A DNA stretch of 55,533 bases from a virus: IMG/VR virus record IMGVR_UViG_3300021425_000046, positions 1-55,533 of that record; one strand, 5' to 3'. A program made the translations under genes and the position numbers. This document shows, piece by piece, positions 38,001 through 44,786 of this stretch. A model generated the notes under the pieces. That model did no database searches, was not told where the DNA came from, and was given only the letters and a program-made list of their open reading frames with translations. Position 1 is the stretch's first letter. Each line of letters begins with the position of its first letter.

Positions 38001-38036
38001 TACACATGGGTCAAGTGGCTGATTAAAGCATTCTAA
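32070..38036 (+). CDS. Large modular tail fibre/adhesin (Ig repeats, Gly-rich, tail collar)
   Basis: 1988 aa. Residues 1-740 and about 1020-1500 are arrays of Ig-like modules of roughly 85-110 residues, each with a 'Y-x-T-x-S/T-x-R/K-I-x-VG' strand (e.g. YNTSINSIIRF, YSTTVSTRIRVG, PKSTKIYVG). A Gly-rich domain lies at about 750-1000 (VLVGAGGGNGGDD; runs of 5-6 Gly). From about 1515 comes a tail-collar domain (LPIGSLMPVF, FHGWIYCDGRAVSKDDYPLLYDLF, FFLPDFRNRKVLG), with His pairs HTH (about 1719) and HSH (about 1898) as in gp12-like tips. It ends PYTWVKWLIKAF. Likely a long, multi-domain host-binding fibre; exact T4 counterpart not assigned. Confidence 0.7.
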   Translation: MAERVLVGAQDTVEIRYPTPSTWNTQVEVEVRVGASDIDTILFGTRIPQAKTPEFDNLLQYQRGYDSTSATSYVFSFERDTFYYTDEFLIDQIELRVPIIISAETTGPKNLSANVEECAYEINGSGTWVNIANSKVSFTGNITKDSKVITNVSSTSGLFVGMSISGNPHISGMITAINAAANTVTLTNLAKSSALSSSLTAYNTVKKGDTVRLRIKTEDWYTTSTKLTCQISDETWGTDLNEPATTTIGTWSITTRPQKLAIPQFYFFDYVDITANEFGGWKYFDIPVTQLTSTTPNGVDFDVILQTSVTFDGEVSKDGGATWVNASNSPMLSVYAGDIVKCRVKIGETYTTKTKSIITVYSIAGEKENLGFPTDRENNIVGTWGYTKILPGITQSSEVTQTMATVTDDWYMWTEVDRYPDQFSLSPIYTISDGDEVVVSSTNVFNFAEPSFNQQVPDFVYKCDFTVSGLGTEYPAGAYAEINSDETKIIVTNNTLLPGVNIGVDGIDTSIVNGQTVEIECIVAKAGARIRRQRSNSQGGFDFTEWSDRVYVINGDIINVQYASPNDYNTSINSIIRFLGPPFGGSLGNPTQGPSADLKSELDKQDTITIKTRLARTKPYEFKIKNVYDADPNDSFVDTVSLRGYDVDVNGFVSSINGLSQIKTPLIQYSSNVISIPRPFTPTGSVSLFVKGSSGSNYGDLVSTSVRVGTSTNYYEDEWLVFNKEGQDWIYTSWGGSNFYNEFEFPPFASELYFVLVGAGGGNGGDDAPNSFGGRGGKGNVLRGVITLPDELLFASYRRIRVYSPQAGVDGVSSLSGASGGTGGWGYAIGGNGGNAGTANSDRSGGGGGGGGAAAITFVTRDENNVETETLLALAGGGAGGGGAGNDTSTQESFQNAHWDVVNENNAAIGTIKGNLSGLSLSGNNGETNPGQGGGAGGGGGGFGVGGYIITEKRDNISGGGGFYGDTGVVLQSNDLDATGGTGGGAYYNSSYVSLLDDYEYGNFGSAANEDGEVYVYYAPQDRTPIFVGTFENTLDAEPGITIQSNKIQVTDITGLVDVTIFNRGTTGASFYKCDENQQNCQEQGATGFVTNNQWIYLEAAPGNAYESPYTVEVIVGTRTIYWDIQTKEKPDEFPDNIYEIPDKIGVEPSTPIDALKTDVNYVPNVVESDAVVITGINTKTRITATAVVENNVQISICDVNGVCGPWKDPSNDNDPVLIGNGEYFKVRMDASTSYSTTVSTRIRVGTDPSGYIYSVSTRNPPDINPEEFLFLSATSVEPGTRTRSPNTIRINGLSEPVLFTVDDPQSNDEQYISIVLNDVLVQSNTVTVENRDTVRLIYDSPDIIGASWTFNVTAGGYTTTWFVQNAGNAATTPDPFTFTTKSGDAGIYVETDEIIQITGLGAGVDVGVYLTNGGQVRSSNTIAGIDSASWYTATINDQISVQNNTYIQVRLFSSLIPGLPKSTKIYVGSYSTVFTVYSAADAGDIIKGQWYSSIQPIIRDEAGAQLGRFSSKFDGLPIGSLMPVFKDTTQEYNWGDLDGNLNSRFHGWIYCDGRAVSKDDYPLLYDLFTNGGRTVAYYNEDAITGEFFLPDFRNRKVLGTGVVDSTSLASPIVNPTYSPLGSTSGNISGQRPGCVGGMWFIDTIGDPGYDGQQNTELEQVYTPAEGQKAQESPYFTVANIRTQGYNNVTNSIQFSTSGSITAPISIGSVRIFDVPLHTHLLITGQPDPGRNKGIVFWGRRGGINQGKLNQVWIESYPNPPTDSSPTRPKTAIINLWGYAVAPVTTTDNDVIGTPNTPTRGPNWYYRFSQYSGEIIDPDPFGGGVYYQGQYVSDNGFLSGVVINFNAFNGSTNELEIKKYIDWDGLAISETRWIASVDIPEKDISIRGFTPAEKSTHSHFLSIIQPGPLNNTYSYGHASAEGTAKSGTPSTDVVNVTFSALDTGLEVLPGTFVLSGNKQLIPTPELSPQNKIPLITPYTWVKWLIKAF

Positions 38037-38039
38037 ATA
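38032..38039 (+). promoter_or_regulatory. Late promoter-like TCTAAATA
   Basis: TAAATA core starting at the stop codon (38034-38036) of the adhesin gene; next ATG at 38062. Confidence 0.5.
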
Positions 38040-38061
38040 TTAACATAGAAGTATAAAAACG

Positions 38062-39012
38062 ATGGCACTACAAGCATTTAATCCAAATGATTTTATTTTG
38101 CAAGAAATTGTCTCACCAGATAATAAAAAAACTTTGGTGGAGTATGATGCTGCACATAGAATGATTTTAGTGCGTGTCAAAGAAATTATTAATGGAAAAT
38201 CTGAAGATAAGTATAGAGCTGTTTATTTTAAACAAAATATTAATGATAATTTTTTGAATGCTTTACCAGATGAATTTTGTAATGATAAAGATAAATTAAT
38301 TTTGTTTGCTATTTATGATGATGGATCTTATGATTTAGTAAAGCAAAAAATGAAATATGATTTTGCGACCAAACAAGCAAAATGGGTTAAATATGAAAGT
38401 AATGAATTGTCATTAGAACAGGCAAAAGAAATATTTGATGTGTTAAAATCAATGTTGTTTTTACAACAAATTATTGAAAAAAAAGAAAAACATGATGCTA
38501 TTTTAGAAATTGTAAATAAGCAAGAATATCTAGATTTACGTTACGAAGAGTATTGTCAACAAAGAGATATTTTATTGAGAGAAAGTGATTATAGAGTTTT
38601 GGAAGATTATCCAGAGTCTTTTGAAGGAGAAAAAAATTTATGGATTACTTGGAGAGAAATTTTAAGAAATTTTGTGAAAAAACCATCTGACTTTACTGAT
38701 CCTTTAGAATACATTACACATTGCGAAAATTTTGCTTGGCCACATGATCCCTTAGTATATTATTCTACGTATCCAAATTTAGATGTTGAATACCTTTCAA
38801 CCGAAGATCAATTTAAAAAACAATATGAATTAATTTCAACAGAAGCACAACAAAGAATTAGTAATAATATTTTATCTGCATCACTAGAAGCAAAAACAAG
38901 AAATGAAAAAGGTATTCCTATTAATAAACAAATATTAGATATTGTAGAAAAATATAGATTATTGGAAGGAGTTCTTGAATTAAATATTAACGATTTAGTA
39001 GTGGAGGGTTAA
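38062..39012 (+). CDS. Probable phage tail fibre assembly chaperone
   Basis: 316 aa, Lys/Glu-rich, soluble. The segment near residues 165-200 (RDILLRESDYRVLEDYPES ... LWITWREILRNF) has the 'R-x3-L-x2-[ST]-D ... W-x2-[YW]-R-x2-LR' pattern of phage tail assembly chaperones. Position right after the adhesin gene is where fibre chaperones usually lie. Inferred to fold or attach the 1988-aa protein. Confidence 0.6.
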   Translation: MALQAFNPNDFILQEIVSPDNKKTLVEYDAAHRMILVRVKEIINGKSEDKYRAVYFKQNINDNFLNALPDEFCNDKDKLILFAIYDDGSYDLVKQKMKYDFATKQAKWVKYESNELSLEQAKEIFDVLKSMLFLQQIIEKKEKHDAILEIVNKQEYLDLRYEEYCQQRDILLRESDYRVLEDYPESFEGEKNLWITWREILRNFVKKPSDFTDPLEYITHCENFAWPHDPLVYYSTYPNLDVEYLSTEDQFKKQYELISTEAQQRISNNILSASLEAKTRNEKGIPINKQILDIVEKYRLLEGVLELNINDLVVEG

Positions 39013-39013
39013 A

Positions 39014-39400
39014 ATGATAATTCCAAGAGATTTTTTAGAATATTTAAAACATGATACTGCAAAAGATGCTTCTACTGTTATGATTCTTCGTCCAATCGGA
39101 CCTGATGGAGTTAGCGATGCAGAGAGAGCAAGTCAAATCTATTCTGCATATCATCTTAATTTAGAGCCAGAGTGTCCTGGATTATTTGATAAACTTTTAT
39201 ATAATGAATTTGTTTTTGTAGAGTTTGAATCAGAAGAAGCTGCATATCAATTTGCATTACAAAATCTTCCAATGAATAAAGATTCTGTGGAAAGTGAGTA
39301 TTGGATTCAATTTTTTATTATTAGTAATGGTGAATATACATACTCAAATGATAGTTTAAAAGCATTATCAGCAGCTATTAATGAAGTAGATACATTTTGA
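39014..39400 (+). CDS. Hypothetical late protein
   Basis: 128 aa, acidic; ATG one base after the chaperone stop, so co-translated. N-terminus MIIPRDFLEYLKHD; a mixed alpha/beta pattern (FVFVEFESEEAAYQFALQNL) looks like a small ferredoxin- or RRM-like fold, without clear family. Probably accessory to fibre assembly. Confidence 0.6.
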   Translation: MIIPRDFLEYLKHDTAKDASTVMILRPIGPDGVSDAERASQIYSAYHLNLEPECPGLFDKLLYNEFVFVEFESEEAAYQFALQNLPMNKDSVESEYWIQFFIISNGEYTYSNDSLKALSAAINEVDTF

Positions 39401-39471
39401 TCTGAACCCTGACAGAGTTATTCTACTGGGTTTCTTGGGTGGTGTCAAGCCCAGTTATCAAACCGACACAT

Positions 39472-39494
39472 GGGGGTTGACACCCCCCTTTTTT
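39472..39494 (+). terminator. Intrinsic terminator overlapping the helicase promoter
   Basis: GGGGGT-TGAC-ACCCCC stem-loop followed by a T run. It would end the late fibre transcript. The -35 box TTGACA of the helicase promoter forms the loop region. Confidence 0.75.
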
Positions 39495-39505
39495 TGTGCC
39501 ATACT
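39477..39505 (+). promoter_or_regulatory. Sigma-70-type promoter TTGACA-17-CATACT
   Basis: TTGACA 39477-39482, CATACT 39500-39505. The T run of the terminator fills the spacer. Predicted start near 39512. Confidence 0.65.
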
Positions 39506-39527
39506 AATGGTATCCAAACGCAATCCC

Positions 39528-40754
39528 ATGAAACTTCGCCCCCAGCAAGAGCAATCCCTCGCCGCCATGCAACGCCATCAGTTCGGGCAGATCATCGCTC
39601 CTACTGGTGCTGGCAAGACCTTGATCATGATCTTCGATGCCATGCGTCGTATGCGTGAGGCTACCACACCACAGACCATTGTTGTCTGTGCTCCCCGTAT
39701 CCTTCTGGCAGAACAGCTATCCAGTGAGTTTCTTGAGTTTATTGATGATGCTAACGTTCTTCACGTTCACAGTGGAGAGACGCACCACAAGAGCACAACC
39801 AACCCGCAGGTAATTGCTGCATGGGATGAGGTTGTTGACAACCACAAACTTATCTTCACCACATACAATTCTCTTCGTCGCCTCAACGAATCTGAGATTC
39901 ATATTGATGTCGCTTACTATGATGAAGCACATAATGCAGTTCGCACTGACTTTTTCGATTCTGTGGCATCTTGTAATGCTACTAACTACTATTACTTTAC
40001 TGCTACTCCCAAGCATCGCCGTTCTTCGCTCGGCACTGGCATGAACAACAAGATTGTTTTTGGTCAGATTATTTCTAATATTTCTGCACCAGAACTTGTT
40101 GAGCAAGGTTGCATTCTGCGTCCTACAATCGACATCCATGAAGTTGATTACGAACGTCAGAAGGGTCTCAGTGCTGCTGACAACGACCACAGCACCCTAC
40201 TCGATATGATTGACGGATTGGACTCTAGGAACGCCCAGAAGGTGCTTGTAGCGGCTCCCAGTAGCAAAGTGCTCTGGCAGATGCTTTCTCGTACTACGGT
40301 CCTTGCAGACCTCGCTGAGCGTGGCTACGATGTTCTTCACATCACCAGCAAGTTTGGTGCTTATGTCAACCAAACTAAAGTTGACCGTGAGACATTCTTC
40401 GATACCTTTAACACATGGGGTCAAGATTCTGAGCGTAAGTTCATTATCTTCCACTACAGCATTCTGTCTGAGGGTATCAACGTTCATGGTCTGACTCACA
40501 CTATCTTGCTTCGCAATCTTCCTATCGTTGAGATGGCACAAACCATTGGTCGTGTCATTCGTCTCAACGAAGAGGATTCTAAGGATATTGCTGCTGGCAA
40601 GATTGAAGCTGGTAACTTTGCCATGTATCGTAAGAGCACTGGTTTCGTAACTGTGCCTGTGTTCAAGAACTATGGTAAGAAAACTCAGCGTCGCCTTGAA
40701 GAAGTTGTCGATACTATCTTCGTTAAAGGTCAACCTGCTATCGACGTTCGATAA
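39528..40754 (+). CDS. SF2 DEAH-box helicase
   Basis: 408 aa from ATG 39528. Earlier in-frame starts (39435, 39507) lie before or on the promoter, leaving a leader of only about 16 bases. Motifs in order: QQEQSL (Q-like), Walker A APTGAGKT (residues 24-31), Ia VVCAPRILLAEQL, II YYDEAHNA, III FTATP, then the second RecA-like domain with KVLVAAPSS, motif V (SEGINVHGLTHTI) and VI (QTIGRVIRL). Similar to type III restriction/UvsW-like helicases. T4 UvsW remodels recombination intermediates, but this protein lacks an obvious UvsW N-terminal domain, so the symbol is withheld. Base and codon use is more GC-rich than in the flanking late genes. Confidence 0.85.
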   Translation: MKLRPQQEQSLAAMQRHQFGQIIAPTGAGKTLIMIFDAMRRMREATTPQTIVVCAPRILLAEQLSSEFLEFIDDANVLHVHSGETHHKSTTNPQVIAAWDEVVDNHKLIFTTYNSLRRLNESEIHIDVAYYDEAHNAVRTDFFDSVASCNATNYYYFTATPKHRRSSLGTGMNNKIVFGQIISNISAPELVEQGCILRPTIDIHEVDYERQKGLSAADNDHSTLLDMIDGLDSRNAQKVLVAAPSSKVLWQMLSRTTVLADLAERGYDVLHITSKFGAYVNQTKVDRETFFDTFNTWGQDSERKFIIFHYSILSEGINVHGLTHTILLRNLPIVEMAQTIGRVIRLNEEDSKDIAAGKIEAGNFAMYRKSTGFVTVPVFKNYGKKTQRRLEEVVDTIFVKGQPAIDVR

Positions 40755-40757
40755 ATA
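40750..40757 (+). promoter_or_regulatory. Late promoter-like GATAAATA
   Basis: Contains the helicase stop TAA (40752-40754); next ATG at 40777. An unexpected late signal inside an early-type region. Confidence 0.4.
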
Positions 40758-40776
40758 TTTTAGACGCAAGGTAATT

Positions 40777-41094
40777 ATGCTTTCATCCCAAACTCGTCTT
40801 CGTCTGGAAGACATCGCTGCACGTATTCAAGGTGGACTAAATGTTTCTTTTGAAGAAATGCAATGGGCACAAAAATGGGCAGATCACAATAAAAGTGCAG
40901 AAGCAATTCTAAGGAAGGCGAGGAGAATTGCTATTCAGGGTGAAGCGCCTGAGGGTAGTTTAGACGAACTAATGCAAGCAATGGACATTGGCGATCCCGA
41001 TCCTTCTAATCATTTGATTGGTCCTCAAGATCCTACTACGCTTGCTGAGTGGTTTAAACAGGACAAATCTGATGATTGGAGGCAAAGAGATTGA
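40777..41094 (+). CDS. Hypothetical protein
   Basis: 105 aa; the ATG at 40777 follows AAGG and lies after the helicase stop. N-terminal half helical (RLRLEDIAARIQ ... AQKWADHNKS), C-terminal half acidic (DELMQAMDIGDPDPS). Stop shares TGA/ATG with the next gene. No family recognised. Confidence 0.65.
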   Translation: MLSSQTRLRLEDIAARIQGGLNVSFEEMQWAQKWADHNKSAEAILRKARRIAIQGEAPEGSLDELMQAMDIGDPDPSNHLIGPQDPTTLAEWFKQDKSDDWRQRD

Positions 41095-41345
41095 TGATTT
41101 ATTACTACACACTATTTACATTTTTTGCGATTGTATGCTACCTTATTATTGTAGATAAAAACGTAGCAGATTACATTGTTCTTCAGTGTATGAACGCTGT
41201 AGTGCAAATCAAACGACTCATTTGGATGATTCGCTTTCATCCAAACAATCCCATCGCCAAATGGATGTGGGAACGTAGAGTACAAAAAATGATCAAAGAA
41301 TTTGAAAAGGAGTATCAGGATGACCCATTACGACAGATTGATTGA
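41094..41345 (+). CDS. Small membrane protein, unknown
   Basis: 83 aa. ATG 41094 overlaps the previous stop (TGATG), with GGAGG upstream. One N-terminal membrane helix (YYYTLFTFFAIVCYLIIV), then a basic and finally acidic cytoplasmic tail. Predicted inner-membrane anchor; no function recognised. Confidence 0.65.
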   Translation: MIYYYTLFTFFAIVCYLIIVDKNVADYIVLQCMNAVVQIKRLIWMIRFHPNNPIAKWMWERRVQKMIKEFEKEYQDDPLRQID

Positions 41346-41496
41346 CACAATTAAGCAAGAGCTATGGGAATTTTATGGTGACGTTGCTGTGTGGGATGAA
41401 AAAAGAGCAGAAGTAGCAGCACGAAACATTCTTGAGCATGTAGAAGAATTTCAATCTATTCGTACTTTAGCAAAACAGTGGAGGGCAAGTGATTAA
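41320..41496 (+). CDS. Small hypothetical protein
   Basis: 58 aa starting MTHYDRLIDTIKQE; AGGAG lies eight bases before ATG 41320. Overlaps the preceding gene by 26 bases. Helical, charged; ends on TAATG with the next gene. Confidence 0.65.
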   Translation: MTHYDRLIDTIKQELWEFYGDVAVWDEKRAEVAARNILEHVEEFQSIRTLAKQWRASD

Positions 41497-41708
41497 TGGA
41501 CTTATATGCAGGCTCAATAGTTAGATATATTGGTTGTTCTCAAGAACAAATTAATTGGGGTAATAATGATGATCCAAGAAGTTTCCTAATTATTGGTCAT
41601 CGTTATTATGTTGAACATGTAGAACATCACTCCCAGCATACTAAAATAGAGTTGCGTGGAGTAACTGGTAAATTTAACTCAGTTTGTTTTCAAGTAGTAG
41701 GAAAGTAA
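41496..41708 (+). CDS. Small beta-rich hypothetical protein
   Basis: 70 aa; coupled by TAATG. Strand pattern (GSIVRYIG, FLIIGHRYYVEHV, TKIELRGV, SVCFQVVG) looks like a small SH3-like barrel. Function unknown. Confidence 0.65.
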   Translation: MDLYAGSIVRYIGCSQEQINWGNNDDPRSFLIIGHRYYVEHVEHHSQHTKIELRGVTGKFNSVCFQVVGK

Positions 41709-41709
41709 A

Positions 41710-42027
41710 ATGCAACTATACTTATTTGTGCAAGAAGGCTGCAGACCATGCATGTATGTTGAAACTCAACTAAAAAAAGCAGAAGGTTGGGAAGAGGTGG
41801 TAGAAATTGTTAACGCTAAGGATGCAAATGGCGAGTGGTGTGATTTAGCAAAAAGATTTTTAGTTGATGTAACACCTACTCTTGTCTTTTTTGATACTAA
41901 CTTGCATGTTGGTTATCATAACCCAGTAATGAATAAATTTACTGAATCAAACAATATGAACTCGGAATTTTGGAAAGGTTTAGTTTCTTATGAACGGGAG
42001 TGGAGGAAAAAGCATGGGAATGTTTGA
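41710..42027 (+). CDS. Thioredoxin-like protein
   Basis: 105 aa. Redox motif C11-R-P-C14 after a short strand (MQLYLFVQEGCRPC), and the cis-Pro region VTPTLVFFDT typical of thioredoxin folds. Phage thioredoxins or glutaredoxins often reduce ribonucleotide reductase or modify host enzymes. The active site is intact; the C-terminus is longer and basic (WRKKHGNV), overlapping the next start. Confidence 0.75.
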   Translation: MQLYLFVQEGCRPCMYVETQLKKAEGWEEVVEIVNAKDANGEWCDLAKRFLVDVTPTLVFFDTNLHVGYHNPVMNKFTESNNMNSEFWKGLVSYEREWRKKHGNV

Positions 42028-42409
42028 TTATTTCAGATCTTCATATGATCTGGGAGAACAGTTTACTGATGTAGTGTGTCAAACCAAAGACATCGAAGAT
42101 GGTATTGGTGGCACTATGACTGATTACTGGTTAGATCCTGCTGGTCAGTTGTGGTATCCAGATTATCGTCACACACATACACTCGAAATCTATGAAGAGG
42201 GTCATCCAAAATATGATCCGAAAAAAAGTTTTTTTAATCATGAGTGGATTCCAACTGGACAACATGGTAGATATCAACCTCACCACATTACTAAGTATGT
42301 TGAGGTGTATCCTGCCAATTGGAAAGGAGCGTGGGAAGATTGGCCACGCTTGAAAATTCACTTTAAACGTGGTATACTACAAGATTATGAGGACATTACA
42401 GGACGATGA
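42014..42409 (+). CDS. Conserved-type phage hypothetical protein (MFDYF-like)
   Basis: 131 aa. ATG 42014 has GGAGG seven bases upstream. N-terminus MGMFDYFRSSYDLGEQFTD, followed by CQTKD and YWLDPAGQLW, a pattern seen in many small phage proteins of unknown role. Rich in Trp, Tyr and His. Overlaps both neighbours. Confidence 0.7.
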   Translation: MGMFDYFRSSYDLGEQFTDVVCQTKDIEDGIGGTMTDYWLDPAGQLWYPDYRHTHTLEIYEEGHPKYDPKKSFFNHEWIPTGQHGRYQPHHITKYVEVYPANWKGAWEDWPRLKIHFKRGILQDYEDITGR

Positions 42410-42687
42410 AACTGATTACACTCAAGCATCGTTATGATTATGGTCATGACTGGTATGTTCAAATCCTACACACAAAGCGTTTTGCATTTCTTCAAGCATC
42501 TGTTAGTTGGAATGATTATGCCAGTTGGCCATATCTCCAGATAAAATCTGGTAGTGGTAGTGTATTCAATTTGATATTCTGGGTCTATAGATTCGGAATT
42601 GATTTTGGTTTCCTTGAGCATACATGGAACTGGGATTACATGGAATTCGTTGATTTGGAGGAAGAAGATGTACAGCACACCAGTTAG
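42406..42687 (+). CDS. Hypothetical aromatic-rich protein
   Basis: 93 aa; ATGA overlap. Many Trp, Tyr and Phe (HDWYVQILHTKRFAF; YASWPYLQIKSG), acidic end. No family recognised. Confidence 0.65.
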   Translation: MKLITLKHRYDYGHDWYVQILHTKRFAFLQASVSWNDYASWPYLQIKSGSGSVFNLIFWVYRFGIDFGFLEHTWNWDYMEFVDLEEEDVQHTS

Positions 42688-43048
42688 ATCAACAGCACCA
42701 AAAAAGAACAATAGAACCACCTTGAACTGGTGGGAATATTGGATTGGACACTGCTGGATGACTGGATGGCAAACCATTCGCATCAACTTTAGAGTATGGG
42801 CAGATCTTATGGGTTCAACCTATGAGAATTATGCTCTGCTCAAAGATGATGATCCAGAACAAGAATGTATTGAATGGTTCTGGGTTGGTCTGAATGATGA
42901 TGATGTTTATCCCAAAGAGTTTCTTGAAGGACTCATGGAAATGATGGATCGTATTGATCGTGGCGAAGAAAAACTCATTCCAATTGACGAGGTTTTCTTT
43001 GAACGAATGAAAAAACTTACTGATGGAGTTGAACTCGATGACTTATGA
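42668..43048 (+). CDS. Trp-rich hypothetical protein
   Basis: 126 aa from ATG 42668, with GGAGG about seven bases upstream; overlaps the previous gene by 20 bases. Basic start, then LNWWEYWIGHCWMTGW and an acidic, helical C-terminus. Its Trp-rich part resembles proteins at 47434 and 47664. Confidence 0.65.
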   Translation: MYSTPVRSTAPKKNNRTTLNWWEYWIGHCWMTGWQTIRINFRVWADLMGSTYENYALLKDDDPEQECIEWFWVGLNDDDVYPKEFLEGLMEMMDRIDRGEEKLIPIDEVFFERMKKLTDGVELDDL

Positions 43049-43226
43049 TGAATTGTATGAGCACATTACCTTTTATGTTGATCAAGAACTTGACACCAAA
43101 CGTAAAGCATGTTTGATTCTTGGTGCTGTCATGGAGTTTCAACTTGATTGCCTCGATGAAGGTGTAGACCCTCGCACTATTGACATGACTGGTTTTGTGA
43201 ATGAAAAACTTGATGAATTAGAATGA
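43038..43226 (+). CDS. Small acidic hypothetical protein
   Basis: 62 aa starting MTYDELYEHITFYVDQEL; GGAG lies nine bases before ATG 43038 (an alternative ATG is at 43023). Helical. Overlaps the previous gene by 11 bases. Confidence 0.6.
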   Translation: MTYDELYEHITFYVDQELDTKRKACLILGAVMEFQLDCLDEGVDPRTIDMTGFVNEKLDELE

Positions 43227-43257
43227 AACCAACATCTAATCCACAATACTTCTAACG

Positions 43258-43545
43258 ATGACTGAAACCAAAACCTATCCCTACATCAAATACATTCCAC
43301 ATCTGTTTATACTTCGTATAATTGTTCTTGGTCCGTTTGTGGTTACACAAGCAACAGCAGAGTTTATCTCTAACTTCTTAGATAAGTCTGCTCGTAAAAT
43401 TGCTACATTTCTTCCAGAACCTTATATTGAAAAACGAGTAGAATGGGATCAGTTGCCCAAACGAAAACAAAAAGAAATTGAACAACTTGACCAGAAGATG
43501 AACACCATCAAAGAACGAATCCTCATTCAAACGGTGAAATCATGA
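43258..43545 (+). CDS. Small membrane protein, unknown
   Basis: 95 aa; one membrane helix (HLFILRIIVLGPFVV) then an amphipathic, charged tail likely to be a coiled coil (KQKEIEQLDQKMNTIKER). Ends in ATGA with the next gene. Confidence 0.65.
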   Translation: MTETKTYPYIKYIPHLFILRIIVLGPFVVTQATAEFISNFLDKSARKIATFLPEPYIEKRVEWDQLPKRKQKEIEQLDQKMNTIKERILIQTVKS

Positions 43546-43784
43546 CTAAATCATTACCACAAAAAACACACGCAGAGACACTAATCAAAGTCACAGAAGA
43601 ATACACTCTACGACCCAAAACAGGTGATCGTGCTCGTGTATGTATTGCTACTCTTCAGTATCTGCTGGACAACTTTGCTTCTGATCATGAATATTGTGAT
43701 GAGGACGACTGCGGTTATTCTGGAACTTATGTAGATGCTGACGACATCAACGATCTCATTTACCAACTACAAAAACTGAAATGA
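43542..43784 (+). CDS. Small hypothetical protein
   Basis: 80 aa; coupled by ATGA at both ends. Acidic patch DEDDCGYSGTYVDADDIND could be a metal-binding loop. No family recognised. Confidence 0.65.
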   Translation: MTKSLPQKTHAETLIKVTEEYTLRPKTGDRARVCIATLQYLLDNFASDHEYCDEDDCGYSGTYVDADDINDLIYQLQKLK

Positions 43785-43939
43785 ACTACCTCATCACCTA
43801 CTACTACAAAAATGATTTGGAACAACGACATCAAAGACACAAAACGATGGCAGTAGCAATAGCAACTGCTAATCTTCTAATTGCTCATGGACATTATGTG
43901 ATTGATAGTATTACTACTGAATATGGAGTAGAAGAGTGA
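43781..43939 (+). CDS. Small hypothetical protein
   Basis: 52 aa, MNYLITYYYKNDLEQRHQRH..., ATGA-coupled to the gene before and GTGA-coupled to the next. Helical Ala-rich middle. Confidence 0.6.
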   Translation: MNYLITYYYKNDLEQRHQRHKTMAVAIATANLLIAHGHYVIDSITTEYGVEE

Positions 43940-44205
43940 GGTTCCGTAACATAGAGTTCCGTTGGAGCAAATGCAACAACAAGTATGAACTCGTCAAGTG
44001 GAATACCCCAACAGAAGATAGTTTCTTCAAAGACCCAACATGTTATGTGATTGCCTTCTTTGATAAAGGTTCCGAGGGATATGATATGAGAACCATTGGT
44101 AATCGGTTCTTTGAGGATAAAGATGCTTGGGTCGTAGGTAAGTATGGTTTGGAGTTTCTAAATGAAATCTTTCAGATTGAACAAGATGAAGAGGAATTGA
44201 AATGA
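43936..44205 (+). CDS. Small hypothetical protein (GTG start)
   Basis: 89 aa. The GTG start overlaps the previous stop as GTGA, the only coupled GTG in the array. Starts MRFRNIEFRWSKCNN; C-terminus acidic. Confidence 0.6.
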   Translation: MRFRNIEFRWSKCNNKYELVKWNTPTEDSFFKDPTCYVIAFFDKGSEGYDMRTIGNRFFEDKDAWVVGKYGLEFLNEIFQIEQDEEELK

Positions 44206-44384
44206 ACTATCTCTGTCTGATTGATGGTGTTGTTGAGTTTGGCAGCACCAGTTTACATGAATTTGCTCGCTACTTTGTGATGTATGATGAAGAAGTCGCA
44301 GAGGCAGAAGAGAGAGGAACATTAGAAATCCTCAATCTAACTGATGAAGAGTATGATGCTATGTTCCCTGTGGAGGCACAATGA
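44202..44384 (+). CDS. Small acidic hypothetical protein
   Basis: 60 aa, ATGA-coupled at both ends. Acidic (DEEVAEAEERGTLEIL). No family recognised. Confidence 0.6.
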   Translation: MNYLCLIDGVVEFGSTSLHEFARYFVMYDEEVAEAEERGTLEILNLTDEEYDAMFPVEAQ

Positions 44385-44503
44385 GTGTTTATAAAATCTG
44401 GTATCGTCACATCACAGGATACTGGGAAACTAACTATCCCCACATCCTTGGTTTCAATAGTAAAATGTTCTGGAATGTAATCAACGGAGACTGGCAAAGA
44501 TGA
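44381..44503 (+). CDS. Very small Trp-rich hypothetical protein
   Basis: 40 aa (MSVYKIWYRHITGYWETNY...). Contains FW-x4-NGDW, like the 'FW-x-ALSWGW' and 'FW-x-SLNSGW' motifs of the proteins at 47434 and 47664. ATGA-coupled. Confidence 0.55.
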   Translation: MSVYKIWYRHITGYWETNYPHILGFNSKMFWNVINGDWQR

Positions 44504-44745
44504 AAAAACTTGAATTTCGTCCAGTCACAATCACTTATGTGAGGACTATGATGCTCACACCAACATCAGAAACATTTGAGGATTGGGATGTAGAGCCAAC
44601 ACAAGAGAGTGTTTATGAGTGGGCAGTGGAAGAGTTTCTCACTACAATAGAAGAAGAAGCAAAAGATGGTGAATGGAGAAACTTTACCATCATTACAGAA
44701 GACCAACCACCAGTAGAAGTTGAATGGGGTGATGAAGACACCTGA
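44500..44745 (+). CDS. Small hypothetical protein
   Basis: 81 aa, strongly acidic, ATGA-coupled to the gene before. Starts MKKLEFRPVTITYVRTMML. Last gene before the terminator at 44757, so it closes a transcription unit. Confidence 0.65.
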   Translation: MKKLEFRPVTITYVRTMMLTPTSETFEDWDVEPTQESVYEWAVEEFLTTIEEEAKDGEWRNFTIITEDQPPVEVEWGDEDT

Positions 44746-44756
44746 AGAACTGGCAC

Positions 44757-44782
44757 AGGAGCATCCCACAGGTGCTCCTTTT
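44757..44782 (+). terminator. Intrinsic terminator just before a promoter
   Basis: AGGAGCA (44757-44763) pairs with TGCTCCT (44773-44779), loop TCCCACAGG, then TTTT. A TATAAT begins five bases later. Confidence 0.7.
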
Positions 44783-44786
44783 GGTC

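Noticed and set aside
39435-39527. Longer N-terminus for the helicase
   Set aside because: It would start before the promoter and terminator and adds no conserved residues.
39717-40814. Two long minus-strand frames opposite the helicase
   Set aside because: The helicase motifs are intact on the + strand and explain the region; the frames have no SD and no family features.
43091-43120. TTGACA at 43091 as a promoter
   Set aside because: No acceptable -10 at 16-18 bases.
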